A stretch of 64,000 nt of DNA from Burkholderia singularis (GTDB taxonomy: Bacteria > Pseudomonadota > Gammaproteobacteria > Burkholderiales > Burkholderiaceae), in NCBI RefSeq assembly GCF_900176645.1, contig NZ_FXAN01000033.1, forward strand, positions 57,776 to 121,775, read 5' to 3'. How positions within the stretch are numbered: the stretch's first letter is position 1; every line of letters begins with the position of its first letter. A program made the translations under genes and the position numbers. The notes under the pieces are model-generated. The model was not told the origin of the DNA. It saw nothing but the letters and a program-made list of their open reading frames with translations, and did no database searches. Shown here one piece after another: positions 58,288 to 64,000 of this stretch.

Positions 58288-58662
58288 TTACTTGAGTTCG
58301 ACCTTCGCGCCCGCGTCTTCCAGCTTCTTCTTGGCTTCTTCTGCAGCAGCCTTGTCGACGCCTTCCTTGACGGGCTTCGGTGCGCCGTCAACGAGGTCCT
58401 TCGCTTCCTTCAGGCCCAGGCCCGTGATTTCGCGAACGGCCTTGATGACTGCAACCTTGTTGCCGCCTGCTTCAGCCAGAACGACCGTGAAGTCGGTCTT
58501 CTCTTCAGCAGCAGCTGCTGCGCCACCACCCGCCGGACCTGCGACTGCGACTGCAGCAGCCGACACGCCGAACTTCTCTTCGAACGCCTTGACCAGCTCG
58601 TTCAGTTCCAGGACCGTCATGCCTTCAACGGCTGCCAGGATGTCTTCTTTTGCGATTGCCAT
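58288..58662 (-). CDS. rplL: 50S ribosomal protein L7/L12
   Basis: A 124-residue bL12 with an N-terminal dimer domain, an Ala/Gly hinge ([20 protein letters not shown]) and the C-terminal factor-binding domain ([20 protein letters not shown]). It forms the stalk that recruits GTPases. Confidence 0.98.
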   Translation of the reverse strand: MAIAKEDILAAVEGMTVLELNELVKAFEEKFGVSAAAVAVAGPAGGGAAAAAEEKTDFTVVLAEAGGNKVAVIKAVREITGLGLKEAKDLVDGAPKPVKEGVDKAAAEEAKKKLEDAGAKVELK

Positions 58663-58725
58663 TTGGAATACTCCTAAATTGAATTCGGATACAGCCAGCG
58701 ATCTGTTGTGCTCAGATACGTTCGC

Positions 58726-59223
58726 TTATGCGGCTTCGGCCTGCTTCTTTTCCGCCAGCGCGGCCAGGGCGCGCGCAAAGCCGGAAACAGGTGCCTGCAT
58801 GACGAACAGCAGCTTCGAGAGCAGTTCTTCGCGGCTCGGGATGCTAGCGAGCGCTTGCACGCCTGCTTTGTCCATCACCTTGCCATCGAACGAACCAGCC
58901 TTGATGACCAACTTGTCATTGCTCTTGCTGAAGTCGTTGACGACCTTCGCAGCAGCAATCGCATCTTCCGAGATGCCGTAGATCAACGGACCAGTCATCT
59001 GCTCTGCCAGCGGAGCAAACGGCGTACCTTCAACGGCGCGGCGCGCCAGCGTGTTCTTCAGCACGCGCAGGTAAACCTGTTGCTCGCGCGCCTTCGCGCG
59101 CAGCGTGGTCAGATCGCCAACCGTAATCCCACGATACTCAGCGAGCACAACGGTCTGGGCCTTCGCGACTTGCGCGGCAACCTCAGCGACGACGGCTTGC
59201 TTGTCTTCTCTATTAAGCGGCAC
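58726..59223 (-). CDS. rplJ: 50S ribosomal protein L10
   Basis: A 165-residue uL10 starting at a GTG (59221-59223; [20 protein letters not shown]) with GGAGG upstream. It anchors L12 dimers to the ribosome and, in many bacteria, represses its own mRNA through the leader. It precedes rplL by 63 bp. Confidence 0.96.
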   Translation of the reverse strand: MPLNREDKQAVVAEVAAQVAKAQTVVLAEYRGITVGDLTTLRAKAREQQVYLRVLKNTLARRAVEGTPFAPLAEQMTGPLIYGISEDAIAAAKVVNDFSKSNDKLVIKAGSFDGKVMDKAGVQALASIPSREELLSKLLFVMQAPVSGFARALAALAEKKQAEAA

Positions 59224-59349
59224 GGTTAGCCTCCAGAAACGATACGCTTCGCATCGCGCGTCGCGTACCTCGTTCAACAACGGCGTCCGACTCGTTAGGA
59301 GTATTTCCGCCGAACATCGTCGATCGCTCGTCGATCTCCGGCTTCACCA

Positions 59350-59440
59350 CTGCAAAACTTTTTCGGGTTCGCCATCTGCGTTGGCTTTGCATTAAGGGAT
59401 CGCCCGACTGCTGCTTTCCCGCCAACGGTCTTTGATAACC
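59350..59440 (-). promoter_or_regulatory. Candidate L10 leader (rplJL autoregulatory structure)
   Basis: In the 299-bp rplA-rplJ spacer, CGTTGGC (59379-59385) pairs with GCCAACG (59421-59427), with an adjacent GGGA/TCCC pairing (59396-59399 with 59417-59420). The minus-strand loop sequence AATGCAAAGCC and the flanking GGCGAACCC resemble proteobacterial L10-binding leaders. Confidence 0.55.
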
Positions 59441-59487
59441 GGTTGCCCGACCATACTGCGCCGAACAACCGCCCAAAGCCCTTTTGA

Positions 59488-59509
59488 GCCGCTTCCGTCG
59501 AGAAGCGGC
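59488..59509 (-). promoter_or_regulatory. Hairpin just after rplA
   Basis: A perfect 8-bp stem GCCGCTTC / GAAGCGGC (59488-59495 with 59502-59509), 14 bp after the rplA stop, without a T-run. It could stabilise the rplKA mRNA end. Confidence 0.5.
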
Positions 59510-59522
59510 CCGAATACTTCGC

Positions 59523-60221
59523 TTACTGCGCGGCCAGCGTGGCCTGGTCGACTCGCACGCCGACGCCCATCGTGCTCGACAGCGCGATCTTGCGCAGATA
59601 AACGCCCTTGCTCGTCGCCGGCTTCGCCTTTTGCAGCGCTTCGATCAACGCCGACAGGTTGGTGCGCAGCGCGGTCGGCTCAAAAGACGCACGGCCGATC
59701 GTCGCGTGAATAATGCCCGCCTTGTCGACACGGAACTGCACCTGACCCGCCTTCGCGTTCTTCACTGCAGTCGCGACATCCGGCGTGACCGTACCGACCT
59801 TCGGGTTCGGCATCAGGCCGCGCGGACCAAGAATCTGACCCAGCGTACCCACGATACGCATCGTGTCCGGAGAGGCGATCACGATGTCGAAATCCATTTG
59901 ACCGGCCTTGATCTGCTCAGCCAGATCTTCCATGCCGACCACTTCCGCTCCGGCAGCGCGTGCCTGCTCGGCCTTTTCGCCTTGAGCAAACACGGCGACG
60001 CGAACCGACTTACCGGTACCTGCCGGCAGCACGACGGAGCCGCGAACGACCTGATCCGACTTCTTCGCATCGATACCGAGCTGAACTGCGACATCGATCG
60101 ATTCATCGAACTTCGCGCTCGCGCATTCCTTCACGAGTGCGAGTGCATCGTCGATCGGGTACAGCTTCTGACGATCGACCTTAGCGGCAAATGCCTGACG
60201 GCGCTTCGAAATCTTGGCCAT
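59523..60221 (-). CDS. rplA: 50S ribosomal protein L1
   Basis: A 232-residue uL1 ([20 protein letters not shown]) with the signature [20 protein letters not shown]. It forms the L1 stalk and, in E. coli, represses rplKA. It abuts rplK with no gap. Confidence 0.98.
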   Translation of the reverse strand: MAKISKRRQAFAAKVDRQKLYPIDDALALVKECASAKFDESIDVAVQLGIDAKKSDQVVRGSVVLPAGTGKSVRVAVFAQGEKAEQARAAGAEVVGMEDLAEQIKAGQMDFDIVIASPDTMRIVGTLGQILGPRGLMPNPKVGTVTPDVATAVKNAKAGQVQFRVDKAGIIHATIGRASFEPTALRTNLSALIEALQKAKPATSKGVYLRKIALSSTMGVGVRVDQATLAAQ

Positions 60222-60653
60222 TTACACGCCCTCCACAGTGATGCCCATCGAGCGTGCGCTACCTGCGATGGTGCGAACAGCCGCATCGAGATCAGCCGCC
60301 GTAAGATCCGGCATCTTGGTCTTTGCGATCTCTTCCGCTTGAGCGCGGGTAATCTTGCCGACCTTGTCGGTATGGGGCTTGCTCGAACCCTTGTCGATCT
60401 TCGCCGCCTTCTTGATCAGAACGGTCGCCGGCGGCGTCTTCATCACGAACGTGAAGCTCTTGTCCGCATAAGCCGTGATGACGACCGGAACAGGCAGGCC
60501 CGGTTCCATGCCTTGAGTCTGCGCGTTGAACGCCTTGCAGAACTCCATGATGTTCAGGCCACGCTGGCCCAGAGCCGGACCGACGGGCGGCGACGGATTG
60601 GCTTTACCTGCAGGGATCTGCAGCTTGATAAAGCCGATGATCTTCTTTGCCAT
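60222..60653 (-). CDS. rplK: 50S ribosomal protein L11
   Basis: A 143-residue uL11 ([20 protein letters not shown]). The Pro-rich [20 protein letters not shown] is the thiostrepton/RelA-responsive region. Confidence 0.98.
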   Translation of the reverse strand: MAKKIIGFIKLQIPAGKANPSPPVGPALGQRGLNIMEFCKAFNAQTQGMEPGLPVPVVITAYADKSFTFVMKTPPATVLIKKAAKIDKGSSKPHTDKVGKITRAQAEEIAKTKMPDLTAADLDAAVRTIAGSARSMGITVEGV

Positions 60654-60797
60654 TTGGAAACCTCGTTGGAACGCATCGAAGCGTTCGATGAGTGATAACG
60701 CGGGTTCGTCTTGCGACTACTGGCGCTCCTCAACGGCCATTACGCGGGCCGTAAGCGCGACGACGGGCAGCCTTCGAAGCCGCCCATCCGAATCTGC

Positions 60798-61355
60798 TCA
60801 AACTTTCTCGACTTGGCCGAACTCCAGTTCGACCGGCGTTGCGCGCCCAAAAATAGTGACCGACACGCGCACTCTCGATTTCTCGTAATTCACTTCTTCG
60901 ACCGTGCCGTTGAAATCCGTGAATGGGCCTTCCTTCACGCGCACCATCTCACCGACCTCGAACAGGGTTTTCGGACGCGGCTTCTCCACGCCCTCCTGCA
61001 TCTGGGACATGATCTTTTCGACTTCCCGTGGGGAAATCGGACTCGGACGATTACGCGCCCCGCCGACGAAACCAGTGACCTTCGCAGTATTTTTAACGAG
61101 ATGCCAGGTTTCGTCCGTCATCTCCATTTCCACCAGCACATAACCGGGAAAGAAACGACGTTCGGTCACGGCTTTGTGACCGCCTTTGACTTCAACCACT
61201 TCTTCGGTCGGAACCAGAATCTGGCCGAACTTATCCTGCATGCCGGCACGCTCGATGCGCTCCTGAAGCGCGCGTTGCACGCTCTTCTCCATGCCGGAGT
61301 AGGCGTGCACGACGTACCAACGCTTTCCACTCGGGGATGCCGGAGTATCGCTCAT
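60798..61355 (-). CDS. nusG: Transcription termination/antitermination factor NusG
   Basis: A 185-residue NusG. The NGN domain starts [20 protein letters not shown]; the KOW domain [20 protein letters not shown] binds Rho or S10. It starts two bases from the secE stop. Confidence 0.97.
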   Translation of the reverse strand: MSDTPASPSGKRWYVVHAYSGMEKSVQRALQERIERAGMQDKFGQILVPTEEVVEVKGGHKAVTERRFFPGYVLVEMEMTDETWHLVKNTAKVTGFVGGARNRPSPISPREVEKIMSQMQEGVEKPRPKTLFEVGEMVRVKEGPFTDFNGTVEEVNYEKSRVRVSVTIFGRATPVELEFGQVEKV

Positions 61356-61356
61356 A

Positions 61357-61737
61357 TCATTTCCAACCCAGAATCACCGAGAAAATCACCCACTCGATGG
61401 ATTTATCACTAATCCAAAGAAAGAGCGCCATGACCAGCACAAAGCCAAACACGACAAGTGTGGTCTGCGTGGCCTCCTTGCGTGTGGGCCAAACAACCTT
61501 GCGCACCTCGCGATACGAGTCCTTGGCAAAGGCGATGAAACTCTTGCCCGGCATCGATGCCAGCGCAACGCCGACACCCGCAATCACCCCTACCGCCAAC
61601 GCAGCGCCGCGGATATACCACTCCTTGCCGCCCAGCAAAAAAAAGCCTGCGAACCCGCCCAAGACCAACAATACGCCCAGGGCCAGCATCAGCTTATCGC
61701 CGGAGGTATTAACAGTTTCGACGGAAGGATTCGCCAT
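61357..61737 (-). CDS. secE: Preprotein translocase subunit SecE
   Basis: A 126-residue three-span SecE. The conserved cytoplasmic/amphipathic segment is [20 protein letters not shown] and the essential last span is [17 protein letters not shown]. It clamps SecY in the translocon. Confidence 0.96.
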   Translation of the reverse strand: MANPSVETVNTSGDKLMLALGVLLVLGGFAGFFLLGGKEWYIRGAALAVGVIAGVGVALASMPGKSFIAFAKDSYREVRKVVWPTRKEATQTTLVVFGFVLVMALFLWISDKSIEWVIFSVILGWK

Positions 61738-61756
61738 AACACCCTAAAACAACAAA

Positions 61757-61775
61757 CGCCACGCTGAACGTGGCT
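61757..61775 (-). terminator. Small hairpin between tRNA-Trp and secE
   Basis: GCCACG / CGTGGC (61758-61763 with 61769-61774), loop of five, followed on the minus strand by TTTGTTGTTTT. It may attenuate entry into secE-nusG or mark tRNA processing. Confidence 0.45.
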
Positions 61776-61779
61776 TATG

Positions 61780-61855
61780 TGGCAGGGGCAGAGGGAATCG
61801 AACCCCCAACCTTCGGTTTTGGAGACCGACGCTCTGCCAGTTGAGCTATACCCCT
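61780..61855 (-). tRNA. tRNA-Trp (CCA anticodon)
   Basis: A 76-nt cloverleaf starting AGGGGTATAGCTCAACTGGC on the minus strand, anticodon loop CTCCAAA with CCA, T loop GGTTCGATTCC, and an encoded 3' CCA. It lies between tuf and secE, as in the E. coli tufB-secE region. Confidence 0.97.
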
Positions 61856-61868
61856 AGACCATGTTGGA

Positions 61869-61884
61869 GCCGGCTTTCGCCGGC
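61869..61884 (-). promoter_or_regulatory. Hairpin between tuf and tRNA-Trp
   Basis: GCCGGC-TTTC-GCCGGC, a perfect 6-bp stem without a T-run, in the 59-bp spacer. A likely processing or mRNA-end structure rather than a terminator. Confidence 0.4.
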
Positions 61885-61914
61885 CCCTAAACTGTCGATC
61901 AACGAATAACTGGC

Positions 61915-63105
61915 TTACTCGATGATTTTGGCGACGACGCCTGCGCCGACGGTACGGCCGCCTTCACGGATCGCGAAGCGCAGACCTTCTTCCATCGCGA
62001 TCGGCGCGATCAGCTTCACCGTGATCGACACGTTGTCGCCCGGCATCACCATTTCCTTGTCCTTCGGCAGCTCGATCGAGCCCGTCACGTCCGTCGTACG
62101 GAAGTAGAACTGCGGACGGTAGTTGTTGAAGAACGGCGTGTGACGGCCGCCTTCGTCCTTGCTCAGCACGTACACTTCCGCCGTGAAGTGCGTGTGCGGC
62201 GTGATCGAACCCGGCTTGGCCAGAACCTGGCCGCGCTCCACGTCCTCACGCTTCGTGCCGCGCAGCAGGATACCGACGTTGTCGCCTGCCTGACCCTGGT
62301 CCAGCAGCTTGCGGAACATTTCCACGCCCGTGCAGGTCGTCTTCGCCGTCGGCTTGATACCGACGATTTCGATTTCCTCGCCAACCTTGATCACGCCACG
62401 CTCGACACGACCCGTCACCACCGTACCCCGACCCGAGATCGAGAACACGTCTTCCACCGGCATCAGGAACGTACCGTCCACCGCGCGCTCCGGCGTCGGG
62501 ATGTACGTGTCCAGCGCGTCGGCCAGGTTCATGATCGCCGTTTCGCCCAGCTCGCCCTTGTCGCCTTCCAGCGCCAGCTTCGCCGAACCCTTGATGATCG
62601 GCGTGTCGTCGCCCGGGAAGTCGTACTTCGACAGCAGCTCGCGCACTTCCATTTCGACCAGCTCGAGCAGCTCGGCGTCGTCGACCATGTCGCACTTGTT
62701 CAGGAACACGATGATGTACGGCACGCCAACCTGACGCGCCAGCAGGATGTGCTCACGCGTTTGCGGCATCGGGCCGTCCGCGGCCGAGCACACCAGGATC
62801 GCGCCGTCCATCTGCGCCGCACCCGTGATCATGTTCTTCACGTAGTCGGCGTGGCCCGGGCAGTCAACGTGCGCGTAGTGGCGGTTTGCCGTTTCGTACT
62901 CGATGTGCGCCGTGTTGATCGTGATACCGCGCGCCTTTTCTTCCGGCGCCGCGTCGATTTCGTCGTACTTCTTCGCTTCGCCGCCGAACTTCGACGACAG
63001 AACCGTCGCGATCGCCGCCGTCAGCGTCGTCTTGCCGTGGTCAACGTGACCAATCGTTCCTACGTTCACGTGCGGCTTGGTCCGCTCGAATTTTTCCTTG
63101 GCCAT
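61915..63105 (-). CDS. tuf: Elongation factor Tu, copy in the tRNA-secE-rpoBC operon
   Basis: A 396-residue EF-Tu, near-identical to the copy at 41474-42664. The only protein difference I see is Asp at residue 349 (codon at 62059-62061) against Gly in the other copy. At DNA level the first few codons also differ silently. The ATG at 63103-63105 gives [11 protein letters not shown]; an in-frame start two codons earlier is unlikely. It sits between tRNA-Thr and tRNA-Trp, the tufB position. Confidence 0.98.
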   Translation of the reverse strand: MAKEKFERTKPHVNVGTIGHVDHGKTTLTAAIATVLSSKFGGEAKKYDEIDAAPEEKARGITINTAHIEYETANRHYAHVDCPGHADYVKNMITGAAQMDGAILVCSAADGPMPQTREHILLARQVGVPYIIVFLNKCDMVDDAELLELVEMEVRELLSKYDFPGDDTPIIKGSAKLALEGDKGELGETAIMNLADALDTYIPTPERAVDGTFLMPVEDVFSISGRGTVVTGRVERGVIKVGEEIEIVGIKPTAKTTCTGVEMFRKLLDQGQAGDNVGILLRGTKREDVERGQVLAKPGSITPHTHFTAEVYVLSKDEGGRHTPFFNNYRPQFYFRTTDVTGSIELPKDKEMVMPGDNVSITVKLIAPIAMEEGLRFAIREGGRTVGAGVVAKIIE

Positions 63106-63166
63106 TTTCAACTCCCAAAAGGAATTTCACTTGTTGCGCCGCGCGCAAACAGACACCGACTACTGC

Positions 63167-63241
<75 letters not shown>

Positions 63242-63264
63242 GCTTTACGCTTCAACCACAGAAC

Positions 63265-63338
63265 TGGAGCGGGTGAAGGGAATCGAACCCTCGTCGTAAG
63301 CTTGGAAGGCTTCTGCTCTACCATTGAGCTACACCCGC
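63265..63338 (-). tRNA. tRNA-Gly (TCC anticodon)
   Basis: A 74-nt cloverleaf starting GCGGGTGTAGCTCAATGGTA, anticodon TCC in CTTCCAAG, T arm GAGGGTTCGATTCCCTT, encoded CCA. Confidence 0.97.
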
Positions 63339-63383
63339 AAGGGCCTGCAACGATTCCCTATACCGCCCTGCTGCTTATGTCTT

Positions 63384-63469
63384 TGGTGGAGGAGGTTGGA
63401 TTCGAACCAACGTAGGCGTAAGCCAACAGATTTACAGTCTGCCCCCTTTAGCCACTCGGGCACCCCTCC
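63384..63469 (-). tRNA. tRNA-Tyr (GTA anticodon)
   Basis: An 86-nt class II tRNA starting GGAGGGGTGCCCGAGTGGCT, anticodon GTA in CTGTAAAT, with the long variable arm typical of tRNA-Tyr, and an encoded CCA. First gene of the operon. Confidence 0.97.
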
Positions 63470-63483
63470 GTAGAGAACTGACG

Positions 63484-63512
63484 ATTATGGGGGTACATCG
63501 GCTTTGTGTCAA
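63484..63512 (-). promoter_or_regulatory. Promoter of the tRNA-tufB-secE-nusG-rplKAJL-rpoBC cluster
   Basis: A perfect TTGACA (63507-63512), 17 bp, CATAAT (63484-63489) on the minus strand. Predicted start near 63477, only 8 nt before the tRNA-Tyr 5' end. Confidence 0.88.
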
Positions 63513-64000
63513 GCATCCCGGAAAGATTATTTTCATTCTCTTCGAGGAAGCCTGCCGGTGTATCCGACATCTTATGATGACCCATCGACGTTCAACCTTC
63601 GGGCCTCAAAAACCGCCGGACTCTCTTTCAAGCCCACATTTTTCGCCAGATTCCGCGCTCGGCGCGCCAAAAAATCCACGCAGCCAAAAAACGAAAGACC
63701 GTTATCTTACGGCCTTCACCTCATAAAGCCAAGCAGCCGCTATAAAATTCGGGCCGATTCCTGGCCGGAACATCGAACTCGCGGCGGCTTCAGCCGATCT
63801 TTTCAGCCGATCTCAGGGCCTTCCCGGACAGCCTCTCGAAACATCGCGCAGCAGAGCGGACGCTCCTGTATGCCAGGAGCTGGGTTAATCGGCGGCATGG
63901 GAAGCGAGCGGCCCGCGCGGAGCGGAGATGAAGCGCTGGGGCGATGAGGGGGGGTTGTGGAGCTTGAGGGCGTAAAAGCAAAAACCCCCGCTGGGTAGGC
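63513..64000. other. 488 bp at the right edge without a credible gene
   Basis: Contents: a minus-strand hairpin with T-run near 63688-63717 (AAGGCCGT with ACGGTCTT, then TTTTTT); a 13-bp tandem repeat TTCAGCCGATCTT/C (63789-63814); a perfect 7-bp hairpin GCTCCTG/CAGGAGC (63872-63890); and at the edge GCGGGGGTTTTTGC on the minus strand (about 63974-63990), which looks like the 3' half of a terminator of a gene outside the window. Confidence 0.5.
63688..63717 (-). terminator. Candidate terminator upstream of the tRNA operon
   Basis: An imperfect stem AAGGCCGT / ACGGTCTT with one G-U pair, 6-base loop, then CGTTTTTT on the minus strand. It would insulate the tRNA-Tyr promoter from upstream transcription. 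Confidence 0.5.

Noticed and set aside
61915..63105. The near-identical tuf copies as a mobile element or segmental duplication
   Set aside because: Both are in their ancestral tufA and tufB positions; the repeat stops at the gene ends, as expected for gene conversion.

Overview
The window is a GC-rich chromosomal segment of a Burkholderia, most likely of the pseudomallei group (pseudomallei/mallei/thailandensis). I infer this from the protein sequences, the high G+C, the pilMNOPQ-aroKB-dgt and ugpBAEC arrangements, and above all the tRNA-tufB-secE-nusG-rplKAJL-rpoBC / recQ / rpsLG-fusA-tufA / S10-spc-alpha supercluster, which lies on one strand over about 37 kb. Nearly every gene is on the minus strand; mrcA, lptM-lysA, ysxC and hemB are on the plus strand.

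Layout, left to right. (1) 1-3475: glycerol-3-phosphate ABC transporter ugpB-ugpA-ugpE-ugpC, with ugpC cut by the window edge. (2) 3569-11087: dgt, aroB, aroK and the type IV pilus assembly genes pilQ, a fused pilO/P-like gene, pilN and pilM (transcribed pilM to pilQ, then aroK-aroB-dgt). (3) 11335-16616: mrcA (PBP1A), cyaY, lptM-lysA, msrQ. (4) 16639-26501: msrP, the ccsB/resB cytochrome c maturation pair, cytochrome c4, ysxC, hemB, dsbD-cutA. This stretch is rich in redox, heme and periplasmic thiol functions. (5) 26658-45964: ribosomal protein operons from rplQ-rpoA back through spc, S10 and str, including fusA and the first tuf. (6) 46196-49514: recQ, then an AT-richer pocket holding a single secreted PraB-like protein gene. 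(7) 49554-63469: rpoC, rpoB, rplL, rplJ, rplA, rplK, nusG, secE, tRNA-Trp, the second tuf, tRNA-Thr, tRNA-Gly, tRNA-Tyr, all served by a consensus-like promoter at 63484-63512. (8) 63513-64000: no convincing protein gene.

The coding content is almost wholly conserved housekeeping. I see no phage, insertion sequence, CRISPR array or new gene system. The most interesting material is non-coding. Between ysxC and hemB the minus strand carries a promoter-like sequence, a hairpin whose 11-nt loop reads UCUCCUCCCUG (complementary to Shine-Dalgarno sequences), and a strong intrinsic terminator: together an apparent small regulatory RNA. Other points worth checking are internal promoters and long leaders in the S10 and spc operons, an attenuator plus an RNase III-like stem before rpoB, the two tuf copies differing at a single residue, the fused PilO/PilP protein, and the AT-rich praB pocket between recQ and rpoC.

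Promoter, terminator and RNA-structure calls were made by eye on the sequence. Protein family names come from recognised motifs and lengths, not from database searches.
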